From contig JACPHJ010000093.1 of the NCBI GenBank assembly GCA_016188675.1, positions 62,001-126,000 on the forward strand: DNA of 64,000 bases, written 5' to 3'. Every line of letters starts with the position of its first letter. Within the stretch, counting starts at the first letter, position 1. The notes below the pieces were generated by a model, which was not told the origin of the DNA, ran no database searches, and saw nothing but the letters and a program-made list of their open reading frames with translations. The position numbers and the translations under genes are program-made. The DNA is from Planctomycetota bacterium (GTDB taxonomy: Bacteria > Planctomycetota > Brocadiia > Brocadiales > Brocadiaceae). Positions 45,909 to 55,865 of the stretch are shown piece after piece.

Positions 45909-48900
45909 ATGATTAATTTTAAAAAAAGGTATAAATTTTGGCTGTGGGTGTTGGTAGTTGTGTTAGGCAGTATTGCTTCTCCAGTTTCAGCTAAAGAGAA
46001 TTTCATCATTACTGTTGGGCAAGATAAGGTCTTTACTGAATTCAATTATAATGAGGCGTGGTTTGAGAACGATCCCAATAATTCTGAGCCTTGGCCCGAT
46101 CAGAGAGAGGCATATTCTGGAGGTAATATAGCCCGCGTGTCATTATCAGCAACACCTAGTCATGCTGGAGTAGCACAAGCATGGATAGGAGTTAAGATTG
46201 AATGGAATTTAGGAAAACACACTTGGGAAGAGGTCCAAAACTGGCCTGTCATGTTAACTATCAGTTTTTCTTACCAAATTGAGGCTTATTGGACTGAAGG
46301 AAATGGTTCTGCTAACGCAGGTGTAAATCTTCACAATGTCACCGGTCCTTGGTACGGCTGGATAGGTCGTCAGGCCGGTTACCCTGGAGCCAGTAGTCAA
46401 ACAATCGACCAAACATTTACAACCACATTGGATGGGCACCTACTCACAGTGGGAGAAATCGAAGGATGGGGAAGGAAAATACTTGGGCAAGTTTACTGTC
46501 AAGCCCACTCGATTTATAAGGAAGACGAGAAAGGTAATCCCATTGGTACTACACATTCTTCCTCTTCAGAAGTAACTATTAACAGTATAAAAGTTACCTT
46601 CGTTAACCACGGTAATAACAATTTAGGTCAACCTCACGATAGTAACGCTTCGCAGGGTGAGCCTGTCAATATTATTAATGGTAATATGTACATCATTAAG
46701 ACTGACCTTTCTACCTCAGCCCCGGGCATTCCATTCGAATTTATCCGTGCCTATAATAGCAAGGACAGCGTAAATGGCTCCTTTGGAACAAGTACAACTC
46801 ATAATTTTAATGTTAAACTAACCCCTCCTCAGGATAGTACCTCTTCTGCCTTAATAACCGATGGAGACGGAGGCGATATTACATTTTATCAAACCAGTCC
46901 AAATGTATTCGAGGCTATGACTGGAGAATATTCTACACTAACAAAAACAGATTCAGGTTTTGCCTGGGAAAAGAAGGAGAAAATAACGTATAGCTTCAAT
47001 TTGGAAGGAAAACTCCAATCCATAAAGGACAAAAATAATAACACAAATTCTCTAAGTTATGACGCCGATGGGCGACTTAAGACCATTACAGATACCGCTG
47101 GCAGGAATTACAATTTCACTTATGATACCAACAATCATATCACCAGTATCGCAGATACCACTGGCAGGACCGTCATTTACGAATATGATAGTAATAGCAA
47201 CCTTGCCAAGATAACCGACCCTGCTGGCGTTGTTACAACATATGAATATAATGACACCAGTGATGTACATAACATTACCAAACAGACCGTGCAAGCCGAA
47301 GACGACCAGTTTATTTATACGTATAGTTATGACAACCAGGACAGGTGTATCAACGCAACAGGGCAAAACAATGAACTGGGTTATAGCTTTGAATATAAAT
47401 CCGATGAGGATAAAACAGTCGTAACGGATTCTAAAGGAAACGTGACGACTAAACATTATAACTCAAATAATATGATTACACAGATTGATTACCCGGATAG
47501 CGGTACTGAAACCTTTACCTGGGATAGCAGTCTCAACAAGACCTCTGAGACGCTCCAGGATGGCAGTACATGGCAGTACGAGTATGATGGAAACGGTAAT
47601 ATAACAAAAATAACAGACCCTCTGGGCAACTATAAGGTAATGGTGTATGATTCGGATGACAATCTTGCCTCGCTTACAGACGAACTAGGAAGGACGATAA
47701 AATATACTTACGATGACAATGGGAATCTTACAAAGATCACCTATCCAGACACAACGACCAATACTTTTACCTATAATACCAGAGGCCAAACTTTGACCAT
47801 TACCGACACTGCGGAGAAAACTACTACTTTTTCTTATGATGAACATGGCAACCTTACCTTTACGACAGATCCGGAGGGCTATGCAGTTACTTACGACTAT
47901 GACTCATTAGGGCGAAGTTCCAGCATGACCGATGCAAGGGGTAAGGTAACGAAGTATCAATACGATGGATTGAATCGTATTACAGAAATAACAGATGCAC
48001 TAAACGGTAAGATAAGCAATACCCATACAATAGCAGGGCTTGGCAGTCTGACAGATCAAAATAACAATAAAACCTCTTTTCAATATGACACCCTAAATCA
48101 ACTAACCGGAGTTACAGACCCCCTGACAAAAACCAAGCAATATATTTACGATGACATGGGGAATCTTGCATCACTAACCGATTTTGACGGCAGTGCCACC
48201 ACGTATGCTTATAATAACATGAATCGCTTGACCACTATTACTTATCCAGATAATAGCCAGGTTACCTTTGACTACAATACCGTAGGCAGATTAACCAAAT
48301 CGAAAAATTATACTGGTACGTCTACGTATACTTACGATGCTATAGGAAGGGTAACATCGTATGGATGGTCAGGGGCTTTCGTTTGTTTTGAATATGATGC
48401 GGTTGGAAACCTTAAATACCTTACATATCCTGGTAGTCAAAAAGTGTCGTATACCTATGACGACCGTAACCGTTTATCTCGGGTAAAGGATTGGGTAGGA
48501 AGGGAAACAAAATATAGTTATGATAGCAGGGGGCTTTTAACAGAGGTGTCTCTTCCAAATGGTGCAAAGGCACAATATGATTATGATGATGCGGGACGAA
48601 TGACCGGACTCAGAAATTTGAATAAAGACAGCACGGTTATTGCATCATATAGTTATACACTTGATGCAAATGGAAACATTACCTCCGAGACATCAAACCA
48701 GCCCCTTGATCTGGTGATTCAACCTCAGTCTACAAATCTTTCTTATGGTTCAGACAACCGTCTTTTAAGCGTAGACGGCGCTTCGCTTACTTATGATCAA
48801 AATGGGAACATAAGAGGGGCATATGGTGCAACCCTCTTGTACGACTTTGAGAATCGCTTAAAAAATATTGCTTCTACCCAGGATACATGGGAGTTTGATT

Positions 48901-49763
48901 ATGATGGGCGAGGCAACCGCGTGGGAATAAGGCACAATGACAATACACGACGTTTTCTCATTGACCCAAGGGGGATGACACAAGTGCTAGCAGAGTACGA
49001 TGGAGATGGCAACCTGATTGCCAGTTACATATATGGTTTTGGGCTTATTTATAAGGTAGATACTGCGGGCAATGCCTATTATTATCACTATAACTTTACC
49101 GGCAATACTGTAGCAATGACTGACACCGATGGAAATATCGTTAATAAATACGCTTACACACCATATGGTGTCTTGACAGGGAGTGAGGAAACTGTGTCTA
49201 ACCCATTCAGGTATGTCGGTAAGTATGGTGCCATGGATGATAACACCGGTCTGCTCTATATGCGGGCAAGGTACTACTCCCCGGATGTAGGGAGATTTAT
49301 TACAAAGGATCCGATTGGGTTTGCGGGAGGAGTGAATTTGTATGGTTATGCGCACGATAATCCTATAAATCATGCTGATCCGACTGGATTAAAAGTTGGT
49401 ATTATCTCTGAATCGCTATTAAATGATATTGGAGATTTATTAGACGAAGTAGTAAATTCAATAGAAAAAATGTCTAAATTTGAAAAAGACTGGTTAAGAT
49501 CGTATGGTGTTCTAAATGGTCTTGACTATGAGTTGGAATGGGAAAGAAATGAGAGACTGGAGGCCGAAAAGGCGCACTTGAAATATTATAAACAAATTAA
49601 TTTTATTGTTGTACCAAGTTCTTGGATTGTTCCGTGGTACCGACAACTAAAAAATCATGATACAAATGGTGACGGTATTGTTGCAGGAAATGAATTAGAA
49701 AGTTACATAAATACCATAAAAAAAGACTTTGAAACTTCTATATCAAAGATTTGTAAAAAGTAG
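45909..49763 (+). CDS. RHS/YD-repeat protein with variable C-terminus
   Basis: 1284 residues. A signal peptide (FWLWVLVVVLGSIASPVSA) leads to a ~230-residue unknown domain, then a DUF6531-like entry (GEPVNIINGNMYIIKTDLS). Many YD repeats follow (for example YDxxGNLTKITYPD), and the RHS core is YGKYGAMDDNTGLLYMRARY to DPIGFAGGVNLYGYAHDNP, residues ~1110-1150. The last ~125 residues differ from other RHS tips and hold an EF-hand-like loop DTNGDGIVAGNELESYI. RHS tips are often toxins, but no known toxin motif is seen. It lacks the shared Fn3-like domain. Confidence 0.9.
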   Translation: MINFKKRYKFWLWVLVVVLGSIASPVSAKENFIITVGQDKVFTEFNYNEAWFENDPNNSEPWPDQREAYSGGNIARVSLSATPSHAGVAQAWIGVKIEWNLGKHTWEEVQNWPVMLTISFSYQIEAYWTEGNGSANAGVNLHNVTGPWYGWIGRQAGYPGASSQTIDQTFTTTLDGHLLTVGEIEGWGRKILGQVYCQAHSIYKEDEKGNPIGTTHSSSSEVTINSIKVTFVNHGNNNLGQPHDSNASQGEPVNIINGNMYIIKTDLSTSAPGIPFEFIRAYNSKDSVNGSFGTSTTHNFNVKLTPPQDSTSSALITDGDGGDITFYQTSPNVFEAMTGEYSTLTKTDSGFAWEKKEKITYSFNLEGKLQSIKDKNNNTNSLSYDADGRLKTITDTAGRNYNFTYDTNNHITSIADTTGRTVIYEYDSNSNLAKITDPAGVVTTYEYNDTSDVHNITKQTVQAEDDQFIYTYSYDNQDRCINATGQNNELGYSFEYKSDEDKTVVTDSKGNVTTKHYNSNNMITQIDYPDSGTETFTWDSSLNKTSETLQDGSTWQYEYDGNGNITKITDPLGNYKVMVYDSDDNLASLTDELGRTIKYTYDDNGNLTKITYPDTTTNTFTYNTRGQTLTITDTAEKTTTFSYDEHGNLTFTTDPEGYAVTYDYDSLGRSSSMTDARGKVTKYQYDGLNRITEITDALNGKISNTHTIAGLGSLTDQNNNKTSFQYDTLNQLTGVTDPLTKTKQYIYDDMGNLASLTDFDGSATTYAYNNMNRLTTITYPDNSQVTFDYNTVGRLTKSKNYTGTSTYTYDAIGRVTSYGWSGAFVCFEYDAVGNLKYLTYPGSQKVSYTYDDRNRLSRVKDWVGRETKYSYDSRGLLTEVSLPNGAKAQYDYDDAGRMTGLRNLNKDSTVIASYSYTLDANGNITSETSNQPLDLVIQPQSTNLSYGSDNRLLSVDGASLTYDQNGNIRGAYGATLLYDFENRLKNIASTQDTWEFDYDGRGNRVGIRHNDNTRRFLIDPRGMTQVLAEYDGDGNLIASYIYGFGLIYKVDTAGNAYYYHYNFTGNTVAMTDTDGNIVNKYAYTPYGVLTGSEETVSNPFRYVGKYGAMDDNTGLLYMRARYYSPDVGRFITKDPIGFAGGVNLYGYAHDNPINHADPTGLKVGIISESLLNDIGDLLDEVVNSIEKMSKFEKDWLRSYGVLNGLDYELEWERNERLEAEKAHLKYYKQINFIVVPSSWIVPWYRQLKNHDTNGDGIVAGNELESYINTIKKDFETSISKICKK

Positions 49764-49848
49764 TCGAGTAAGGTTGGATTGAGGAGTGAAACTCAACATT
49801 TCTCTAAAGGAGTTCTTTAAATTGTTCATCAGTAAGACCGGAGGATTG

Positions 49849-50400
49849 ATGAAAATGTCATTAAGGCTGAAACGTAAGGTGCTGATAGAATTAGCAGTTA
49901 TTGCAATCATCATTATTACAGGCATAGCCTCATTTGCCGGGACAATAAACTACACATACGACGAACTCAATCGTCTTGTAAAGGTTAAATATGAAAATGG
50001 CACTATCATAACCTACACGTATGATGCAGCCGGAAATATACTGAGTACCACTGTTGTTGACAATACATCAACACCAACGGCTATAACACTACTATCTTTT
50101 ATTGCCGAGGCAGATGAAAAGGGTTTAGTTACTTTGACTTGGGAAATGGCAACAGAGGTTAATAATGCCGGTTTCAATATCTACCGTGCAAGACTCAAAG
50201 ATGGCAAGTATGCCCGCATCAATAGCGCCCTTATCCCCACCAATGGTGATTCAACCGCAGGGGCTACATACAGCTTTGTTGATACACCGGGGAAAGGGAC
50301 TTTCTACTATAAACTGGAGGATGTAGACACAAAAGGTGTAAAAACAATACACGGGCCGGTGAAAGTGAGAGTAGAGGCGAAGGAAGTGAGGCGAAGGTAG
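49849..50400 (+). CDS. Mini YD-repeat protein with shared C-terminal domain
   Basis: About 183 residues from the ATG at 49849, behind GGAGG. A hydrophobic signal-like segment (VLIELAVIAIIIITGIASFAG) is followed by one and a half YD repeats (INYTYDELNRLVKVKYENG, ITYTYDAAGNILS). Then comes the shared C-terminal domain (LLSFIAEADEKG, WEMATEVNNAGFNIYRA, FYYKLEDVDTKG, IHGPVKVRV, tail KEVRRR). It may be the remnant of a second RHS protein fused to this domain. It lies 85 bases after the big RHS gene. Confidence 0.8.
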   Translation: MKMSLRLKRKVLIELAVIAIIIITGIASFAGTINYTYDELNRLVKVKYENGTIITYTYDAAGNILSTTVVDNTSTPTAITLLSFIAEADEKGLVTLTWEMATEVNNAGFNIYRARLKDGKYARINSALIPTNGDSTAGATYSFVDTPGKGTFYYKLEDVDTKGVKTIHGPVKVRVEAKEVRRR

Positions 50401-50443
50401 AGTTTTGGATTGAAGTGAAATTATTAGTGGACAATTAAGATTA

Positions 50444-50833
50444 TTACCAGACAGTTTTTATGGTGGGGAGATTTCGAATGGTTTCGTCTTTTGTGATTAT
50501 AGGAAGGCTGAGGTGTTTTGCAGTCGAAACAATTATTTTATCGTGAAGTTCAGGGATGTCTTTCATGGTAATCATTTTTTGGAGAATGGGGTAATCGAGC
50601 GCAATGAGCACAAAATTTTCGCTATTATGTATTTCTTTAAATAGTTTCTTAAAGTTAAAAGAGACGCGTTTTTTGTCAAAAATGCTCAATGCCTCTGCAA
50701 TGACAATTGAAGGTACAAAAATTATATTTTCACCTTTTTCGCATTTCTCAAAGATCGATGATGCCTTTGGACTTATTTTAGGACTGTCTGTAAACCACCA
50801 GATAAGGGCATGTGTGTCTGTTACAAAATTCAT
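50444..50833 (-). CDS. PIN-domain toxin (VapC-like)
   Basis: 129 residues. The acidic residues of the PIN RNase fold are seen in FVTDTHALIWWF (D6), SIVIAEALSIF (E-containing), LHDKIIVSTAKHL and IITKDETI. The pattern TDTHALIW is that of the VapC subgroup. It probably cleaves RNA and is inhibited by the antitoxin encoded just upstream. Gap between the two is seven bases. Confidence 0.88.
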   Translation of the reverse strand: MNFVTDTHALIWWFTDSPKISPKASSIFEKCEKGENIIFVPSIVIAEALSIFDKKRVSFNFKKLFKEIHNSENFVLIALDYPILQKMITMKDIPELHDKIIVSTAKHLSLPIITKDETIRNLPTIKTVW

Positions 50834-50840
50834 AAAAGCT

Positions 50841-51056
50841 TTATATCTCTACTTTGCTATAAAGGGACTTTTTGGCAGAAGTTAAATCTTCATCGGTAAT
50901 ATCCACCCCTTTGAGAATGCCTTTGAGCGATATGACTTTTCTGCCTGTTGGAGTGAGTTTTTTGAGAACGATTAACTTTAAATCCACAATCTCTTTCTCG
51001 ATGGCTTCAATCTTATGAAGCACGTCAATAGTGTCATTTAAAGCTGCTTGTTTCAT
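50841..51056 (-). CDS. Antitoxin of the PIN toxin
   Basis: 71 residues. A helical N-terminus (DVLHKIEAIEKEIVDLKLIVL) is followed by GRKVISLKGILKGVDITDEDLTSAKKSLY. The last part, GxLKGVDITxEDIxxAKKSL, is typical of small antitoxins paired with VapC. It lacks a clear AbrB domain. The 51057-51372 stretch beyond it shows nothing I can name. Confidence 0.8.
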   Translation of the reverse strand: MKQAALNDTIDVLHKIEAIEKEIVDLKLIVLKKLTPTGRKVISLKGILKGVDITDEDLTSAKKSLYSKVEI

Positions 51057-51372
51057 AAGAGTCGTCCTTTTTAAACTTTTAATAAAATATCAATATTTAT
51101 GTGAATTTATTTCTAATGTAAATACTGTCCTTTGTCAAGAAATATCTGACATAATTGGAGGTCAATAAAGGTAATATACGGAGACCAAAAATGCCGGTTT
51201 TACAACTACTGTAGGAAAGAGGCAAGTAGTTGCAGGGTAGATGCTGGAAGTAAGATGGGTAAAGCAGGAATTGAGTTTTTCAGTTAAGAATTTCTTTTCC
51301 GGGTATTTTTGCTAAAAATGTTAAAATTATCCTTGGAAAATGCTGTGTGACCAAGATCATGGATGTTTTATT

Positions 51373-51942
51373 ATGGCCGATATCCAACAGAAATCCATAC
51401 AAGACGCCGTAATAAAAACAATGCTCAATGTCTGGGCGCAGACAAAAGAACGGCATTACGTTTCTATTGCCGGCAGAAGTATGCTGCCGCTGATCCTGGA
51501 TGGCGATTCCCTTCTGATAACGCACGGCTGCGATGGTATGAAGCGCGGCGATATTGTGGTGTTCCGGTGTAATGGCAGGCTTGTTGCGCATAGAGTAATC
51601 CGCAAAGAAATTGATAAGGAAAGCGGCGGTGTTACCTATATAACGAAGGGGGATAATGTATTTCAGTTCGACCCTCCGGTAGGTGAAAGTGAGATTATTG
51701 GACGCGTACTGGGTATACGGAAGGGAGAGAGGGAGATATTGTTCGATACGGCAGTCTGGCGGGCGATGGGGTGGGTCATTGCCGTTGGCACGGTAGTTAT
51801 TTCAAGGCCGTATTCATGGTGCCGTGATTTCACCGGAAGACTGCCAGGTTTTCGTTCACGACGTCATAGGAAGGTACTTAGCAGGCATATACAGACGCTT
51901 TTCTTGTGTATCCGAAAGGCCGTTTTTTTTATTTTCTGTTGA
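51373..51942 (+). CDS. Signal-peptidase-like S26/S24 peptidase (SipW type)
   Basis: About 189 residues from the ATG at 51373; an upstream ATG adds 11. The catalytic serine is in IAGRSMLPLILDGDSLLI near residue 35. GDIVVFRCNGRLVAHRVIRK places a histidine (HRV) where SipW/archaeal-type enzymes have it, and TYITKGDNVFQFDPPVG is the third box. One hydrophobic segment (GWVIAVGTVVIS) and a basic tail follow. It might cleave the peptide at 37332 or the shared C-terminal domains, but this is only inference from position. Confidence 0.85.
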   Translation: MADIQQKSIQDAVIKTMLNVWAQTKERHYVSIAGRSMLPLILDGDSLLITHGCDGMKRGDIVVFRCNGRLVAHRVIRKEIDKESGGVTYITKGDNVFQFDPPVGESEIIGRVLGIRKGEREILFDTAVWRAMGWVIAVGTVVISRPYSWCRDFTGRLPGFRSRRHRKVLSRHIQTLFLCIRKAVFFIFC

Positions 51943-52085
51943 ATGTGCAAGATGAAATTTCTTACTAAACTGAATTTTTCCCTAAATTTTTTAAGACTTT
52001 TGCCGATAATTGATTTATGTGAAAGTGAGGTGATAAAATAATTGAACAATAGTAGATTTGCTACTTCTACAAAAGAAATAGCAAA

Positions 52086-52165
52086 TTTGAAAAAGGCAAA
52101 CTAACCGTGAGGTTAGGACGCAAAGCTATGGGTCTTCGCTGAAGATCGCCAGGCCGCCATATTTG
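52086..52165 (+). promoter_or_regulatory. Cyclic di-GMP-I riboswitch (GEMM-I)
   Basis: AAGGCAAACTAACCGTGAGG, then TTAGGACGCAAAGCTATGGG, then CGCCAGGCCGCCAT match the GEMM-I pattern. P1a is closed by a GAGG-type tetraloop (CTAACC GTGA GGTTAG). It ends ~25 bases before the ribosome site (GAGGAGG) of the 52-kb gene, so it may act on translation or transcription of that gene. I see no clear terminator stem between it and the start. Confidence 0.85.
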
Positions 52166-52191
52166 AAATATTCTTTTGTGAGGAGGCAGAT

Positions 52192-55100
52192 ATGAAACGC
52201 ACTGTCATTCTTTGTGGCTTCATTTTTCTTGTTTTTATTCAGTCGTTTTGTTTTAATCAAAAACTCGCAGATGCAGAGGATTGGTCAAGCTGGAAAAATT
52301 TCTACGGCATCTCCTGGAAAGACACGCCTGCAAACCACGCTAAATATGCAAAACAAATGGGGTACGATTCGATTGCAATAAAGAATCAATGGACCTCGAA
52401 TTACGTCTCTGCTTACAGAAACAACTCCGACCTCTCAGGGCTCAAGTTTTACCTGATAAACCCGCACATGCATTATCAGGTTATGTCAAACCATGGTTCC
52501 ACGATAGACACAACATCAACCTACTCTCAAACAAATCAGGACTTCCATAATCAAAACATGGTATGGAAGAGTAATGATCCATTCCCGAATAATCTGGCAA
52601 CCGGCTGGTTTGGTTCTTCTACGTCTTTTCAGGTAGTATGGGATTTTCAGCAGCAGTCGGTAATTGACTCAGTGGTGGAAAATATTATTGCCTATGCAAG
52701 AAATTTAGAAGACCAAACTACGGGATTTACCTTTGGCGGTTATATGATCGACACGCCGATCCTGTGTGGTAATTTTTTTAAGTGGGACAGTGCTCAAAAT
52801 AAATGCGTGCGAACCAATTTAACATATTGGACAGGAGGCGACTCTGGCTTTGTGCATGATGCAATTACCCATGAGTACTCAACCTATAGCGATGGGGTGG
52901 CGGCATTTTACAAGCAGTTAAATACACGGGTGCGGCAGGAATTTGGCACCGCCACCAAATGGATACTGGAACCATGGAAAATATATAACGAAGTCGACAA
53001 TGGTAACAGCGATGAATGGGTGTATCAGATAAAGAGCAGGGCTGACTACGCCGATCTTACTCCTGATATGATAACGGCACAAGCGGGAGGAGTTGAATTT
53101 GTAGACGAGACGAGAAATTTTAATTCCGGACCGAATATTACCAAAGATATGGTTGGTATTACCCAGCGAAGTAAAATTGGAGAGTATGAAAATCGTCTTT
53201 ATGCAGCTAAGGCTGGTACCAACGGGGCATGGTACAATTGGTTTGGTCAGTTTGGCGATAATGGAGATATGTCAAAATTCCAGAATATAACGGAGGTTTA
53301 TCCTAGGCTTAAGCTGGTGAGGTGTATTCCTAACTGGGATAATCTGAATAATGTCTCTCTTTCCGACCGTTCATGGGATGGGAGTGTTTACCAAAGCACA
53401 AAAAGCTATATCAGCAACGACGTAATGTATTCAAGGCATCCAAAGACAGGTAAACTCTTTGCAGTGTTTCTTACGACAAATGGGGTCATACAACTTAATG
53501 CAGGAGAGACGGTAACGTCCGTGCAGTATGTCGATGGATATCTTATGGAGGTCGGGGATGGAAGTGGCGATGTCAATATCTCTTGTAGCGAAATACGTCT
53601 AAAAACTGGTGTAAGTATTGACAACGATACTAATGGTAGTTCCATCGGTAAGGGGTATATATTTACAATTTCCACAGACAGCACCCCCACCGCGATAACG
53701 ATGTCTGCAACAGATATTACCTCTGATTCGGCTACATTGAACGGCACTGCAAATGCCAATGGGGTATCAACAACGGTATGGCTTGAGTACAGCACCATGA
53801 GTGGTTCGTATACTGATCAGACTTCAATGCAGAATATAGGCGGGTATGACGACTCATTAATCAACGCCGGTATCAGTGGATTAGCGCCCGCAACAACGTA
53901 CTATTACAGGATCATAGCGCAAAATTCCTCCGGAACCGTGTATGGGAATGAAATGTCCTTTACGACATTGGACAGCACTGCTCCTGTTGGTTCTATGAGC
54001 ATTAATAGTAGTAGAAGTTATACTAATACCAACAATATTACCCTAACCCTTTCGGCAACAGACGATGTAGGAGTAACCGGATATTGCCTTTCATCCAGCA
54101 ATTCCACACCTTCATTATCAGATTCTGGATGGGTATCTGTTACCCCTGCTTCCAGCTACAGTTCCAATGTTGCATATAGCTTGGGCAGCGGAGATGGTAC
54201 AAAACTAGTCTATGCTTGGTTTAGAGACGAATCAGGCAATATATCGGACGCCGCACGTGCGACCATTGCCCTGGATACGAGTGTTCCATCCATAACCATC
54301 GCCAGCCCTTCATCCAGTGCTACGTATACGGCTACAATCAACACAATAAATCTGGGTGGTAGCGCTTCTGATGGCACAAGCGGAGTAAATCGCGTTACAT
54401 GGAATAACAGTAAAGGCGTATCCGGTACGGCTGATGGGACTGCTATCTGGTCCGTTTCGAATATAAACTTATCAGCAGGTGAAAATGTAATTACCGTAAC
54501 AGCGACTGATGTTGCTAACAACACAGGTATAAATACGATTACTGTATTATATGGTACAGCACCGACAGTAACAACAGGGTCGGCAACGACTATAACAGCA
54601 AATTCTGTTACATTAGACGGTACTGTCAATCCAAATGGATTGTCAACATCGGTATGGTTTGAATACGGCACTGTAACGGGGTCGTATGTATACCAGTCAT
54701 CATCCCAAAGCATAACTGACACCAACACAACAACGGTAAGCAGCAATATAAGCGGATTATCATCGGGAAAGACGCATTATTACCGGATTGTTGCGCAAAA
54801 CAGTAATGGTAACGCGTATGGAAGTGAGAAAAGTTTTTCGACGTTCGTGTCAGGGTCTGTTACGGTACATGCAAATCCTGAGAATGTGCTTGTCGTGGTA
54901 AATGATAATAGCCAGGCATCGAGGGATATTGCCTTGTACTATCAAAGCAAAAGAAACATCCCGGATATAAATATCATGCATTATACGGGTACCACAACAG
55001 AGACAGTCAGCTCAACTGAATATTCGAATCTGGTCACTGCCATAAAAAACTGGATTACAAACAACAGTTTGCAGAATAGTATTGATTATATCGTCCTTAC

Positions 55101-55851
55101 TAAGGGTACACCGCTAAAAACTTCAAGCGGCTATTCTGTTTGTAGTATGCTTGTATGCATGGATACAACGTTGACAGTCGCAGATCCTAATCCCTACTTT
55201 TATAGAGAAGAAACGTTTACTCACCAAAAAACGTTCAGCGGGCATAAGTTGTATCTTGTAACACGGTTGGACGGATATACCGTTGAACAGGTAAAAACGT
55301 TAATTGATAATTCAGTAAATGCCGGTGGTTACATCGGTAGTTTCCTCTTTGATGGCAAAGGAAGTACTTATACTGAGGAAAATAATATGACTGATGCCGC
55401 GAACAGTTTAAACAACAGAGGGTTCAATGCAACTTGCGACCGGACAACAACATTTTTGACGGGAAAAACAAACATTATAGGGTATTATAGTTGGGGGAGC
55501 AACTCAGGCGGTGATTATTCCCTGTCAAAGTATCAGAATAACTCTTTTCTTCCCGGTTCTCTTGGAGAAACCTATGTTTCCACAAGCGGCAGGACGTTCA
55601 ACCTTCCAGCAAATTGGCCTAACTACACAGGACAATCACTTGTTGCCGATCTCATTGTGAAAGGCATTACCGGAGTCAGCGGCTATGTGAGCGAACCGTA
55701 TCTTTCGACAATGGTTAACCCTAAAATTTTGTTTGACAGATATACCAAAGGATATAATCTGGCAGAGAGTTATTATATGGCAATTCGGAATGTATACTGG
55801 AAAACAGTGGTAATAGGCGATCCATTGTGTGCGCCCTATGCCATACAATAG
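52192..55851 (+). CDS. Large secreted multidomain protein with Fn3 modules and TIGR03790-like end
   Basis: 1219 residues. A signal peptide (TVILCGFIFLVFIQSFCF) precedes a ~450-residue glycoside-hydrolase-like domain (NHAKYAKQMGYDSIAIKNQW, TGFTFGGYMIDTP). Then come Fn3-like modules (TSDSATLNGTANANG and VTLDGTVNPNGLSTSVWFEY) and a Big-type repeat (NNTGINTITVLYGTAP). The last ~330 residues look like the TIGR03790 family (ENVLVVVNDNSQASRDIALYY, YIVLTKGTPLKTSSG). It lacks both the shared domain and PEP-CTERM. The riboswitch ahead suggests c-di-GMP controls it. Enzyme activity is unproven. Confidence 0.85.
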   Translation: MKRTVILCGFIFLVFIQSFCFNQKLADAEDWSSWKNFYGISWKDTPANHAKYAKQMGYDSIAIKNQWTSNYVSAYRNNSDLSGLKFYLINPHMHYQVMSNHGSTIDTTSTYSQTNQDFHNQNMVWKSNDPFPNNLATGWFGSSTSFQVVWDFQQQSVIDSVVENIIAYARNLEDQTTGFTFGGYMIDTPILCGNFFKWDSAQNKCVRTNLTYWTGGDSGFVHDAITHEYSTYSDGVAAFYKQLNTRVRQEFGTATKWILEPWKIYNEVDNGNSDEWVYQIKSRADYADLTPDMITAQAGGVEFVDETRNFNSGPNITKDMVGITQRSKIGEYENRLYAAKAGTNGAWYNWFGQFGDNGDMSKFQNITEVYPRLKLVRCIPNWDNLNNVSLSDRSWDGSVYQSTKSYISNDVMYSRHPKTGKLFAVFLTTNGVIQLNAGETVTSVQYVDGYLMEVGDGSGDVNISCSEIRLKTGVSIDNDTNGSSIGKGYIFTISTDSTPTAITMSATDITSDSATLNGTANANGVSTTVWLEYSTMSGSYTDQTSMQNIGGYDDSLINAGISGLAPATTYYYRIIAQNSSGTVYGNEMSFTTLDSTAPVGSMSINSSRSYTNTNNITLTLSATDDVGVTGYCLSSSNSTPSLSDSGWVSVTPASSYSSNVAYSLGSGDGTKLVYAWFRDESGNISDAARATIALDTSVPSITIASPSSSATYTATINTINLGGSASDGTSGVNRVTWNNSKGVSGTADGTAIWSVSNINLSAGENVITVTATDVANNTGINTITVLYGTAPTVTTGSATTITANSVTLDGTVNPNGLSTSVWFEYGTVTGSYVYQSSSQSITDTNTTTVSSNISGLSSGKTHYYRIVAQNSNGNAYGSEKSFSTFVSGSVTVHANPENVLVVVNDNSQASRDIALYYQSKRNIPDINIMHYTGTTTETVSSTEYSNLVTAIKNWITNNSLQNSIDYIVLTKGTPLKTSSGYSVCSMLVCMDTTLTVADPNPYFYREETFTHQKTFSGHKLYLVTRLDGYTVEQVKTLIDNSVNAGGYIGSFLFDGKGSTYTEENNMTDAANSLNNRGFNATCDRTTTFLTGKTNIIGYYSWGSNSGGDYSLSKYQNNSFLPGSLGETYVSTSGRTFNLPANWPNYTGQSLVADLIVKGITGVSGYVSEPYLSTMVNPKILFDRYTKGYNLAESYYMAIRNVYWKTVVIGDPLCAPYAIQ

Positions 55852-55865
55852 TGCCTCAAATAAAC

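Noticed and set aside
50604-50885. Plus-strand frame opposite the PIN toxin
   Set aside because: It mirrors the toxin and antitoxin reading frames and has no domain; a shadow.
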